Source: DATAWZ01 sp036266975 (GTDB taxonomy: Bacteria; Actinomycetota; Thermoleophilia; Solirubrobacterales; Solirubrobacteraceae). Taken from it: DNA of 23,684 nt. The notes under the pieces are model-generated. The model was not told the origin of the DNA. It did no database searches and saw nothing but the letters and a program-made list of their open reading frames with translations. Below, piece by piece: positions 1 to 9,680 of the stretch. Every line of letters starts with the position of its first letter. Positions within the stretch are counted from its first letter, which is position 1. The translations under genes were made by a program, and so were the position numbers. The stretch is from contig DATAWZ010000184.1 in the NCBI GenBank assembly GCA_036266975.1, positions 1 to 23,684 of the forward strand. The letters are read 5' to 3'.

Positions 1-111
1 CTGCTCGCCGACATCCTTGGCGCGGGCGTGCCTGGCGTGCCGGGACTCCCCGGCCTACCGACGATCCCGGGCATCCCGACGCTGCCGATCCCCAGCCTGC
101 CGGGGCTCTGA
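1..111 (+). CDS. C-terminal end of a Pro/Gly-rich protein (partial)
   Basis: Frame 1 is open from the first base to a TGA at 109-111 and gives about 36 residues made of imperfect PGxP/PGLP-type repeats (for example VPGVPGLPGLPTIPGIPTLP). This looks like the low-complexity tail of a secreted or surface protein; the 5' part is outside the window. A strong hairpin follows 58 bases downstream, which supports a real gene end here. Function cannot be assigned from the tail alone. Confidence 0.55.
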   Translation: MLADILGAGVPGVPGLPGLPTIPGIPTLPIPSLPGL

Positions 112-169
112 CGGCGGCCGCCCGGGTTGTCCCCGGGCTCATCGCCTAGGCCGACGCAGCACCGCTTTC

Positions 170-202
170 ACACACCCCCGCGCCGTTTCGGCGGGGGTGT
201 GT
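170..202. terminator. Perfect 12-bp stem hairpin, probable bidirectional terminator
   Basis: ACACACCCCCGC at 170-181 and its exact reverse complement at 191-202 enclose a 9-base loop. It sits between the 3' ends of the partial gene at 1-111 (+) and the glycoside hydrolase at 289-1686 (-), where a shared terminator is expected. No long T-tract follows on the + strand (TGCGTTGG), so it would be a GC-rich, U-poor type. A second inverted repeat, GTTGCGTT/AACGCAAC (201-208 and 228-235), follows directly. Confidence 0.7.
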
Positions 203-288
203 TGCGTTGGTGAGCCAGCAGGAGACAAACGCAACGCACCCTTCCGGCCGGGCCGCCTCACGGGTTGCGCGCGCCAGGCTCCTCAGAG

Positions 289-1686
289 TCAGGTGGTGGA
301 CGCCGCGATCGGCGGCCCCTCGTACGTCACGTGCGCCGGTGAGACCCACTTCACCCGCCAGCTCGTCGCCTTCACGCTGGAGAACAGCGTCCAGTAGCCG
401 AGTGAGTTGGTGTGCACGGTGGCGAGCCTCGTATAGCGGTGCGAGCCCTTTCGCTCGACCAGCACGGTGACCGTCGTGGCCCTGGTGGTGGGGCGCACGT
501 GTCCCCACAGCGAATACCGCGAACCCTCCTCGATCACCGCGAGCGGCAGCCGGAACCCGTTGTAGAGCGGCTTGGCCTTGCCGCTGTCCGTCTCCAGCCC
601 GGTCTGAAAGCCGGTGCAGCTGTTCGCCGCCGCGGTGGCGATGCACGAGTCGTCGCGCATCAGGTACTGCCCGAACGCCGCGATGCGCGAGTTGTAGTAG
701 GCGATCCGCTCGGACACCGCATCGAAGCGGGCCTGGGTGGCGAGGTTCACCGCGTACGGGTTGGGCGTGCTCTGCACGCCGAACTCGGTCAGATAGATCG
801 GCATGCTGGCCCGGATCGCGCCCGCCTGCGCCGCGCGGTTCAGCGCGGTCACCAGCCGTTTGATCGACCCCAACATGACGTCGTTGGACTGCCGGGGCAC
901 GTAGTACGGGCCGGCGGCGATGAAGTACGCGTGGTGGGCGTAACCGTAGGCGGGCAGCCGCGCGCAGGTGCTCGACATCCTGTACCTGCTCGACAGGCAG
1001 AGCATCCCGCGCAGAAAGGTCAGCGGCGCCACGACGTGCGGGTCACCGGCCGGCGAGGTCTCGCCGATCAGTACCTTGGGGTTCTTCAGGCCGGCCGCCT
1101 CCAGGCCCTTGTAGCCGAACTCCCACAGGCCGCGATAGATGATCGGCGAGGCCGGCACCCCGTCGACGAACTGCGGCAGCAGGAACTGGGGTTGGTTGGG
1201 CTCGTTCCAGATCGACCACAGCTGGACCATCGCGCCGTAGTGCTTGCCGACCGCCTCCATGAACTGCTCGAACTCGGCGTCGTCGGGGCGCGTGAGGTGG
1301 CCCTTGCCGCTGGCGGTGGCCCACTGCGGCACCGGCCCGGAGACGTCGAGCATGATCGTCCAGCCGAGCTTGTGGGCCTCCTGGATGACCGGGTCATAGC
1401 CGCCCCAGCTGTAGGAGGCGGGGTTCGTCGCGTCGAACTTCGGCATCGTCGCGCTGTTGGGATCGGGCGCGACGTTCTGCCAGTACAGGACGATCCGCAG
1501 CGCGTTGACCCCCAGGCTCTGCAGCTGCGCGAACGTGTGGGCCCGGGTGCTCGCGTTGAGCAGGTCGGTGGAGGCGTCGAAGAAGGTGAGCTGATCGCGC
1601 GAGGCGAGCGCCGGCGCCGCGCCCCAGGCCGCGAGGCCCGACACGAGGGTCAGGCAACAGGCGCAGGCGAGGATGAGCTTTCTCAT
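289..1686 (-). CDS. Secreted clan GH-A glycoside hydrolase (cellulase/xylosidase-like)
   Basis: The protein has 465 residues. It begins with a signal peptide (MRKL, hydrophobic core to about residue 22, cleavage site near APALA at 24-28), so the product is exported. A TIM-barrel of the GH5/GH39-like clan follows: LRIVLYWQNVAP at 63-74, WSIWNEPNQP at 157-166 with E162 as presumed acid/base, and IYLTEFGVQS at 297-306 with E301 as presumed nucleophile. Residues from about 385 to the end look like a small beta-sandwich accessory domain. I chose the ATG at 1684-1686 because a proper signal peptide starts there; the frame stays open further upstream but reads as nonsense. The substrate cannot be told from sequence. 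A -10-like TACGGT lies on the minus strand at 1778-1773, giving a leader of roughly 80 bases. Confidence 0.85.
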   Translation of the reverse strand: MRKLILACACCLTLVSGLAAWGAAPALASRDQLTFFDASTDLLNASTRAHTFAQLQSLGVNALRIVLYWQNVAPDPNSATMPKFDATNPASYSWGGYDPVIQEAHKLGWTIMLDVSGPVPQWATASGKGHLTRPDDAEFEQFMEAVGKHYGAMVQLWSIWNEPNQPQFLLPQFVDGVPASPIIYRGLWEFGYKGLEAAGLKNPKVLIGETSPAGDPHVVAPLTFLRGMLCLSSRYRMSSTCARLPAYGYAHHAYFIAAGPYYVPRQSNDVMLGSIKRLVTALNRAAQAGAIRASMPIYLTEFGVQSTPNPYAVNLATQARFDAVSERIAYYNSRIAAFGQYLMRDDSCIATAAANSCTGFQTGLETDSGKAKPLYNGFRLPLAVIEEGSRYSLWGHVRPTTRATTVTVLVERKGSHRYTRLATVHTNSLGYWTLFSSVKATSWRVKWVSPAHVTYEGPPIAASTT

Positions 1687-1860
1687 GGTGCAGTCAGGGC
1701 CGATCTCGGTGCGGGCGGCGCGACCTGAGTGGGATCCGTCCGGCGCCGCCGGGCGCTCCTGGCGATTCAGACACCGTAGCGCAGCGGATGTTGCGCCCTT
1801 TCTGCTCGCCGGGGCCCCTCCAGGGCGCCGCGCGAGGCCGTTGAGATAGCGTCCGGCACG

Positions 1861-2940
1861 ATGCCGATCGCGATCGCACCGGACGACATCGTCGCCACCC
1901 ACGAGGCCGGCGCCGCGAACGCGCGACCGCCGCTGCTCGTCCTCGAGCCGCTGATCGCCTACCTGGACGGCGCCGGGCTCGGCCACGGCGAGCTGCGGGC
2001 CACGCCGGTCGGCGACGGGCACTCCAACGTCACCTACCTGATCGAGCGCGAGGGGCTGCACGCGATCCTGCGCCGTCCGCCGCGCCCGCCGCTGCCGCCC
2101 TCAGCCCACGACGTGCTGCGCGAGGCGCGCCTGCTGTCGGCGCTGCAGGGCACCGCGGCGCGCATCCCGCGCGTCCTGGACAGCTGCGCGGAGGAGGCGG
2201 TGATCGGCGCGCCCTTCTACGTGATGGAGTACGTGCCGGGCGTGGTGATGACCGACTCGCTGCCGGCGCCGCTCGACGTGCCCGAGCAGCGCCACCGGAT
2301 CGGCGAGCAGCTCGTCGACGCGCTCGTCGAGGTGCACTCGGTCGACTGGCAGCGGGCCGGCCTGGAGAGCTTCGGCAAGCCGACCGGCTATCTGGAGCGC
2401 CAGGTGCGCCGCTTCCTGGGGCTGTGGGAGGTCAACCGCACCCGCGAGCTGCCGCAGGTCGAGCGGGTCGGCACCTGGCTGGCCGAGCACATGCCCGGCT
2501 CGCCGCCCGCGACGATCGTCCACGGCGACTTCCGCCTGGGCAACACGATCTTCGCCGCCGAGGCCCCGGCGCGGCTGGAGGCGATCCTCGACTGGGAGAT
2601 GGCGACGATCGGCGACCCGCTCGCCGACGTCGGCTACATGTGCATGCTCTGGAGCGAGCGCGAGGATCCGCCGACGCCGTTCGACCTGCACATCGTCACC
2701 CGCCGCGAGGGCTTCGCCACGCGCGCCGAGCTGATCGCCCGCTACCAGGAGCGCTCGGGCCGCTCGGTCGGCGAGCTGCGCTGGTACACCACGCTCGCGC
2801 TGTGGAAGTCGGTCGTGTTCATGGAGGGCAACTACAAGCGCGCGATCACCGGTCGCAGCGACGACCCGTACCTGAAGTCCTTCGGCGAGGGCGTCGTGAA
2901 CCTGGCCGAGCGCGCCGAGGCGGTCACCCGGCGTGGCTGA
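1861..2940 (+). CDS. APH/ACAD10-type phosphotransferase
   Basis: 359 residues, the size of the aminoglycoside-phosphotransferase-fold kinases related to the kinase domain of animal ACAD10/ACAD11. Visible motifs are the nucleotide loop GDGHSN at 51-56, LRRPP at 70-74 where the family binds ATP, the catalytic loop IVHGDFRLGN at 219-228 (D223, N228) and the metal-binding ILDWEMATIGDP at 242-253 (D244). In this subfamily the known substrates are 4-hydroxyacyl-CoAs rather than antibiotics. The ATG at 1861 follows TAGCGT by 8 bases and has no Shine-Dalgarno sequence, suggesting a leaderless transcript. The stop codon overlaps the start of the HAD gene by 8 bases, so the two are translationally coupled. 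The true substrate is not shown here; resistance is unlikely. Confidence 0.88.
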   Translation: MPIAIAPDDIVATHEAGAANARPPLLVLEPLIAYLDGAGLGHGELRATPVGDGHSNVTYLIEREGLHAILRRPPRPPLPPSAHDVLREARLLSALQGTAARIPRVLDSCAEEAVIGAPFYVMEYVPGVVMTDSLPAPLDVPEQRHRIGEQLVDALVEVHSVDWQRAGLESFGKPTGYLERQVRRFLGLWEVNRTRELPQVERVGTWLAEHMPGSPPATIVHGDFRLGNTIFAAEAPARLEAILDWEMATIGDPLADVGYMCMLWSEREDPPTPFDLHIVTRREGFATRAELIARYQERSGRSVGELRWYTTLALWKSVVFMEGNYKRAITGRSDDPYLKSFGEGVVNLAERAEAVTRRG

Positions 2941-3544
2941 TCGTGGGCTGCTCATCGACTGGGGCGGGGTCCTGACCAACAGCCTGTTCGACTCGTTCAC
3001 CGTGTGGTTTCGCAGCATCGGCCTGACCGAGGAGGACGTGCGGTCGGTGTTCCGCAACCGTCCGGCGGCGCGCGACGCGCTGATCGCGATGGAGACGGGC
3101 GAGATGGACGAGAGCGAGTTCGAGGTGATCTTCGCCCGCTCGCTCGAGCTCGAGAGCCACGAGGGCGTCGTCGACGGCCTGATGGCCAAGCTCGCGCCCG
3201 ACACCGAAATGCAGCGCGCGGTCGAGCGCGCCCGCGCCGCCGGGGTGCGCACCGGCCTGATCTCCAACTCCTGGGGCACGCACCGCTACGGCGAGGAGAT
3301 GCTCTCGCGGCTGTTCGACATCACGGTGATCTCCGGCGTGGAGGGCGTTCGCAAGCCGAGCCCGCGCATCTACGAGATCGCGATCGAGCGCATGGCCATG
3401 CCTCCGAGCGAGTGCATCTTCGTCGACGACCTGGAGATGAACCTCGGCCCGGCCAAGGAGCTCGGGATGGCCACCGTGCTGCACCGCAGCGCCCAGCAGA
3501 CGATCCCCGAGCTCGAGCAGTTCCTCGACGTGTCGCTCAGCTAA
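2933..3544 (+). CDS. HAD-superfamily hydrolase (HAD-IA, ACAD10/epoxide-hydrolase N-domain type)
   Basis: 203 residues starting with GTG at 2933 inside the end of the upstream kinase gene. HAD motif I is LIDWGGVLTNS (7-17) with nucleophile D9; the second acidic residue of the usual DxD is replaced by G11, as in the FDxGGV group of the family. Motif II is LISNSWG (S111), motif III is GVRKPSPRIYEIA (K141), and motif IV is CIFVDDLEMNLGPAKELGM with D165 and D166. The cap region lies at about 18-90. It is probably a phosphatase acting on a small organic phosphate. The coupling to an APH kinase mirrors the HAD-APH order of domains fused in ACAD10, although here the kinase comes first. Confidence 0.88.
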   Translation: MADRGLLIDWGGVLTNSLFDSFTVWFRSIGLTEEDVRSVFRNRPAARDALIAMETGEMDESEFEVIFARSLELESHEGVVDGLMAKLAPDTEMQRAVERARAAGVRTGLISNSWGTHRYGEEMLSRLFDITVISGVEGVRKPSPRIYEIAIERMAMPPSECIFVDDLEMNLGPAKELGMATVLHRSAQQTIPELEQFLDVSLS

Positions 3545-3559
3545 GGGCCCACGACAGGA

Positions 3560-4285
3560 TTACTGCTTGCACTCATTATGTCGTGAACCCTCATCGTCGC
3601 GGTCGGGGTTGCCGAGCGACATCCCGCCCAGCGAGGCGCCGCCGTCGATCCCGATCGCCTGTCCGGTGATGTAGCCGGCGCCCGGCGAGGCCAGGAAGGC
3701 CACCAGGTCGGCGACCTCCTCGGGCTCGCCCACCCGACCGGCCGGCACCGCGCCGAGCACGCCGTCCAGCACGCGCTCGGGCATCGCCCGCACGCGCGGG
3801 GTGCCGATCAGGCCCGGGAGGATCGCGTTGACGGTGATCCCGCGGCGCGCGTTCTCCGCGGCGAGGGTGCGCATCATCCCGAGCAGCCCGGCCTTCGAGG
3901 CCGCGTAGGCGACCTGGCCACGCAGCGCGACGACCGCCGCCATGCTCGAGATCAGGATCACCCGCCCCTGGCCGCGGGCGCGCATCCCGGGCAGGCACGC
4001 CTGCACGGTCAGGAAGGAGCCGGTGAGATTGACGTCGATGTCGCGCTGCCACTTCTCGCGGCTCATGCGGTGCGCCGGGGCGATCGTGTCGGTGACCCCC
4101 GCGTTGGAGACGCACACGTCGATCTCGCCGAGGGCGTCGGCGGGAATCTCGTCGCGGCGCAGATCGACGATCAGATCGGCGTCGGCGACGTCCATCGTGA
4201 CCACCTCGACGCCCGCCTCGCGCAGGCGTGCGACGATCGCCCGGCCGAGCCCGCCGCCGGCGCCGGTGACGAGCGCCCGGGTCAT
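3560..4285 (-). CDS. SDR-family NAD(P)-dependent oxidoreductase
   Basis: 241 residues, a classical short-chain dehydrogenase/reductase. It shows the cofactor loop TGAGGGLG (7-14), NAG (61-63), N86, the catalytic S113/S114, and YAASK with Y127 and K131; INGGAS-type C-terminal positioning is seen as IGIDGGASLGG. D32 after the second strand suggests a preference for NAD(H). It is most like 3-oxoacyl-ACP/CoA reductases, but the substrate is open. It ends 15 bases from the convergent HAD gene. Its ATG overlaps the TGA of the upstream CtaG gene (TCAT at 4282-4285), so it is translationally coupled and probably transcribed from that side. The last 20 residues are polar and look non-catalytic. Confidence 0.92.
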   Translation of the reverse strand: MTRALVTGAGGGLGRAIVARLREAGVEVVTMDVADADLIVDLRRDEIPADALGEIDVCVSNAGVTDTIAPAHRMSREKWQRDIDVNLTGSFLTVQACLPGMRARGQGRVILISSMAAVVALRGQVAYAASKAGLLGMMRTLAAENARRGITVNAILPGLIGTPRVRAMPERVLDGVLGAVPAGRVGEPEEVADLVAFLASPGAGYITGQAIGIDGGASLGGMSLGNPDRDDEGSRHNECKQ

Positions 4286-5247
4286 CCGGGGTCTCCGCGC
4301 ACGGCAGCCACCGGCGCCGCCCGTTCACCCTCGAGCACACGCGCGTCCCCGGTCGCCGCCGACTGCAGGCGGCGCATCAGCTCATCGCCGCGTCCGGCCG
4401 ACACCGCACGCGCGGCGCGCCGGTCCGCGAGCTCGATCCCGTGCTCGCGCGCGTAGTCCATCAGCACCTGTTTGGCTTCGATCTCCCTGGCCGTGCGCAT
4501 GAACAGCCATCCGAACAGGATGATCGTGAGGATGCTGCCCTCGATCATCATCTCCGCTCCGGCGATGCTCTGGTCGGCGACCGGCGAGATGTGCCAGTAC
4601 GCGTCGCCGGCGCGGTAGTACGGGTAGAAGACGGTCCCCGACCACAGGAAGATGTTGCCGAGGATCGCGCCGGACAGGCGCACGGCGATGATGTAGCCGA
4701 GCTTGGCCGCGTTGCCGAACCACTCCGGCTGCGGCAGCGGCCCGAACAGGCACATCCACATGTTCATCCCGAAGCCGACGAAGCACGCGTGCTCGCAGAA
4801 GTGAATCCCCGAGTGGCGCAGCGCCGCCTGATAGAGCAGCGGCGAGTGCCAGGCGTACAGGTCGATCGTCCACAGCGGGAAGGCGACGATCGGATTGGAG
4901 AGCACCCGCAGCCGGTCGAACACCTTGATGCGCAGGATCGGTGCGATCACCTGCGCGGTGAGCCCCAGCACGAGCATCAACGAGGCGATGTCCCCCATCA
5001 GCAGGTGCTCCACCATGTGGATGCACAGCAGCTGCTGGCTGACGTGGCTGACCGGTGAGATCTGGGCGATGAGGATGACCACCAGGCCGCCGTGGAAGCA
5101 CGCCTGGCGCCAGCCCGGCACCGGCCGGCCCTGCAGCGCGAGCTTGCGCACGCGATAGGCGTACAGGCCCGCGAAGACGACCACGGGCATCAGCTGCGCG
5201 GGCTCGAGTGGGCCCTCGCTGATCTTCGCGGCGAACGGCGGCAGCAC
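4282..5247 (-). CDS. ctaG: CtaG-family cytochrome c oxidase assembly protein
   Basis: With the start at 5247 the protein has 321 residues, about seven membrane segments and a charged cytoplasmic tail (from about residue 245). The sequence IHMVEHLLMGDIASLMLVLG and further conserved His residues (AWHSPLLYQAA, HFCEHACFVGF) match the caa3-type CtaG family, which helps deliver copper to or mature cytochrome c oxidase. The frame also allows a GTG at 5256, but that codon lies inside the perfect Shine-Dalgarno sequence AGGAGGT (minus 5261-5255). The GTG at 5247-5245 is 8 bases beyond AGGAGG and is much better placed. Both the Shine-Dalgarno and the first G of this start codon belong to a mobile-looking repeat (5247-5411). 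The stop overlaps the SDR start. Confidence 0.87.
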   Translation of the reverse strand: MLPPFAAKISEGPLEPAQLMPVVVFAGLYAYRVRKLALQGRPVPGWRQACFHGGLVVILIAQISPVSHVSQQLLCIHMVEHLLMGDIASLMLVLGLTAQVIAPILRIKVFDRLRVLSNPIVAFPLWTIDLYAWHSPLLYQAALRHSGIHFCEHACFVGFGMNMWMCLFGPLPQPEWFGNAAKLGYIIAVRLSGAILGNIFLWSGTVFYPYYRAGDAYWHISPVADQSIAGAEMMIEGSILTIILFGWLFMRTAREIEAKQVLMDYAREHGIELADRRAARAVSAGRGDELMRRLQSAATGDARVLEGERAAPVAAVRGDPG

Positions 5248-5411
5248 TAGTGGCACCTCCTGTAAATCCGCTCCCGCTTCGCGGCTGCAAATCTTCGCCT
5301 GGCGGCGTCCTCGGGAGCCGAAACAGCGCTGCTATTCCGGCTCCCTGCGTCCTGGCCATGCTCGATTTTCGCTCGCGAATCGACGACCGGATTTACCGGA
5401 GGCACCACTAG
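5247..5411. repeat. 165-bp MITE-like palindromic repeat, copy A
   Basis: The element is bounded by CTAG on both sides and has 24-base imperfect terminal inverted repeats (21 of 24 match; outer part CTAGTGGCACCTCC against CTAGTGGTGCCTCC). Inside are further hairpins: CCGC-TTC-GCGG near 5274, GGGAGCCG/CGGCTCCC (5313-5345 region) and TTCGC-TC-GCGAA within a TCGA-bounded stem near 5361-5384. An almost identical copy in the opposite orientation begins at 23547, and a collapsed copy is at 19138. Outward-facing GGAGG sits near each end. It lies between two minus-strand genes, overlapping the stop codon of one and the start of the next. No transposase is present, so any movement would need one in trans. 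Confidence 0.9.
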
Positions 5412-6028
5412 TTGGACGGGCCAGCGAGAAGAGTGACAACCGTGCCGACCACGCCCGAGACCGTCGGCCCGACGATCGGCACCGCGTTCGCGACGTTCTG
5501 CACCGCCTGCCCCACCTGGTGCAGCGTCGGCGAGAGCGCCGGGATCAGCCCGCCCGGCGCTGACGCGGTCGGCGTGGTGCCGGTGGAGGTCGTTCCGGTG
5601 GTGGGGGATGGGGTCGATGGTGCAGGTGTGCTCGGAGCTGGATTCACCGCCGACGGAGGCGCGTGCGCCACCGGGACCCGCTTGCGTACCGGGCGCCGCG
5701 TGGGGCGCGCGGGGGCGCCGTGGACCGGAGCGACGGTGTGGCGGGTCACGATCCGCACGCGATGCGGGCTCACCGTCGCGCCCGAGTGGTGGGTGACCGG
5801 CGCCGGGATGATCGGAAGCACCGGCCCGTGCCCGGTGGCGGCCGGCCCGGAGAACGCGAGCTTGGGCGGGATGTTCGGCCCGGAGACGAGCTGGCGCAGC
5901 GAGCCCAGGCCGCCGAAGCCGTGGCCCAGGGCAGCGGCGAGCAGGGCGGCAATGACACCGGCGGGCACGAGCACCGTCACGGCCGACGCGCTGAGGATGC
6001 CGCGCAACCACGTGCGGGTGAACGCCAC
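5408..6028 (-). CDS. Membrane-anchored Pro/Thr-rich protein of unknown function
   Basis: 206 residues. One hydrophobic segment at about 13-34 follows a short basic N-terminus (MAFTRTWLR), so it is either a signal anchor or an uncleaved signal. Residues 75-155 are Pro/Thr/Ser/Ala-rich with basic stretches (RPTRRPVRKRVPV) and resemble an extracytoplasmic linker. The C-terminal 45 residues (HQVGQAVQNVANAVPIVGPTVSGVVGTVVTLLAG) form a hydrophobic, amphipathic-looking stretch. I do not recognise a family. The GTG start at 6028 is preceded by TAGGAT with a 6-base gap on the minus strand. Its TAG stop (5410-5408) is formed by the boundary CTAG of repeat copy A. Confidence 0.68.
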   Translation of the reverse strand: MAFTRTWLRGILSASAVTVLVPAGVIAALLAAALGHGFGGLGSLRQLVSGPNIPPKLAFSGPAATGHGPVLPIIPAPVTHHSGATVSPHRVRIVTRHTVAPVHGAPARPTRRPVRKRVPVAHAPPSAVNPAPSTPAPSTPSPTTGTTSTGTTPTASAPGGLIPALSPTLHQVGQAVQNVANAVPIVGPTVSGVVGTVVTLLAGPSN

Positions 6029-6079
6029 GTTCCCATCCTACGCTTTGCGGATCGACTCGCCGTGCACTACGGTCGCCCC

Positions 6080-8509
<2,430 letters not shown>

Positions 8510-8519
8510 GGTTAGGGCG

Positions 8520-9293
8520 ATGGCACAGCAGACGGTCGACGAGCTGGCCCGGGAGCTGGAGCGGCTACGAGAGCAGCTCGCCGAGCACGAGCAGGCGGCC
8601 ACGCTCCAGAAGGAGCAGCTCGAGCGCTACGCGGCCGACCTGCGCGAGACGTTCAAGCAGGAGCGCGCCCGCTCGGTGCAGCTGGCCGACTCCGCCAAGC
8701 AGCTGCAGGAGTCCTACATGGCCACCGTGCGGGCGCTCTCCAACGCGGTCGAGGCGCGCGACGCCTACACCGGCAAGCACGCCGAGCGCGTGGCCGCCTA
8801 CGGCCTGGAGATCGCGCGCGCCACCGGCGGGACGCTCGCCTCCGATCCGCAGATCGAGTTCGGGTTTCTGCTGCACGACGTCGGCAAGGTCGCGGTGCCC
8901 GACGCGATCCTGTACAAGCCCGAGCCGCTCAGCCACGAGGAGCGGATGCTGATGGAGCGCCACCCGGTCACCGGCTTTGAGATCCTCAGCGACATCGACT
9001 TCCTCGGGGCGGCCAAGGACGTCGTGCGCTCCCACCACGAGCGCTGGGATGGCAACGGCTACCCGGACGGCCTGGCCGGCGAGGAGATCCCGTTCGCCGC
9101 CCGGGTGTTCGCCGCGGCCGACACCCTGGACGCGCTCACCAGCAGCCGCCCCTACCGGCCGGCGATGGGGATGGACGACGCGCGCAAGATCATCGCCGCC
9201 GGCAGCGGCAGCCAGTTCGACCCCGACGTCGTCGCCGCGTTCAACGTCGTGCCGGACGAGGTGTTCGAGCGCCTCTCCCGGGAGATCGCTTGA
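8520..9293 (+). CDS. HD-GYP domain phosphodiesterase with N-terminal coiled coil
   Basis: 257 residues. Residues 1-66 are an Arg/Glu/Leu/Gln-rich coiled coil; the HD-GYP domain fills the rest. Conserved parts are RDAYTGKHAERV (80-91), LLHDVGKVAVPD with H119/D120, HPVTG (148-152), SHHERWDGNGYPDGL (171-185) with an intact GYP at 180-182, and AAADTLDALTSSRPYR (198-213). The family hydrolyses cyclic-di-GMP or related cyclic dinucleotides. There is no receiver in this protein; the downstream lone receiver or the upstream hybrid kinase could supply input through the coiled coil. The ATG at 8520 is 10 bases after the kinase stop; TAGGGT overlapping that stop is 7 bases upstream of the ATG. Confidence 0.92.
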   Translation: MAQQTVDELARELERLREQLAEHEQAATLQKEQLERYAADLRETFKQERARSVQLADSAKQLQESYMATVRALSNAVEARDAYTGKHAERVAAYGLEIARATGGTLASDPQIEFGFLLHDVGKVAVPDAILYKPEPLSHEERMLMERHPVTGFEILSDIDFLGAAKDVVRSHHERWDGNGYPDGLAGEEIPFAARVFAAADTLDALTSSRPYRPAMGMDDARKIIAAGSGSQFDPDVVAAFNVVPDEVFERLSREIA

Positions 9294-9306
9294 GCGGCCT
9301 GCGGCG

Positions 9307-9669
9307 ATGAGTTCGATCGTCCTCATCGTCGACGACGACCCGTTCATCCGCAAGCTGATCTCGACCACGCTCGAGGACGTCTCGGGCTTTCAGCTGATCG
9401 AGGCCGAGGACGGTGATGTCGCGCTCGACCTCGCCGCCGAGCAGCCGCCGTCGCTGGTGTTCCTGGACATCGACATGCCCCGGATGAACGGCATCGAGAC
9501 CTGCCGGCGCCTGCGCGAGCTGCCGGGCGCGCGCGAGGCGACGATCGTCATGCTCACCGCCGCGGGGGTCGAGCAGGAGAGCGAGGCCCGCGCGGCCGGG
9601 TCGGACCTGTTCCTGACCAAGCCGTTCAGTCCGCTCGCGCTGCTGCGCCTCGTGGACGGTCTTCAATAG
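9307..9669 (+). CDS. Single-domain response regulator
   Basis: 120 residues, a receiver domain and nothing else. The acidic pair is D9/D10/D11 in LIVDDDPF, the phosphoacceptor is D54 in VFLDIDMPRMNG, the switch Thr is T84 in VMLTAAG and the conserved Lys is K105 in LTKPFSPL. All catalytic positions are intact, so it should be phosphorylated. It begins 13 bases after the HD-GYP stop and is the third gene of the signalling operon. With no output domain it must act by protein contact, either as a phosphate shuttle or on the HD-GYP protein. ATG at 9307 is the only start that gives a normal receiver N-terminus. Confidence 0.92.
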   Translation: MSSIVLIVDDDPFIRKLISTTLEDVSGFQLIEAEDGDVALDLAAEQPPSLVFLDIDMPRMNGIETCRRLRELPGAREATIVMLTAAGVEQESEARAAGSDLFLTKPFSPLALLRLVDGLQ

Positions 9670-9680
9670 ACTCCCGCCCC

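Noticed and set aside
412..1728. Long plus-strand open frame (438 codons)
   Set aside because: Antisense of the glycoside hydrolase; its sequence is Arg/Gly/His-rich low-information text typical of shadow frames in GC-rich DNA.
1687..2061. N-terminal extension of the glycoside hydrolase frame
   Set aside because: The extra residues precede a clear signal peptide and overlap the divergent kinase gene.
1861..2940. Aminoglycoside resistance gene
   Set aside because: The fold is shared, but sequence features and the coupled HAD gene point to the ACAD10/11-like metabolic group.
5663..6079. Upstream extension of the histidine kinase frame
   Set aside because: It is antisense to the membrane-anchored protein gene and has no family character; the membrane segment starts at 6080.
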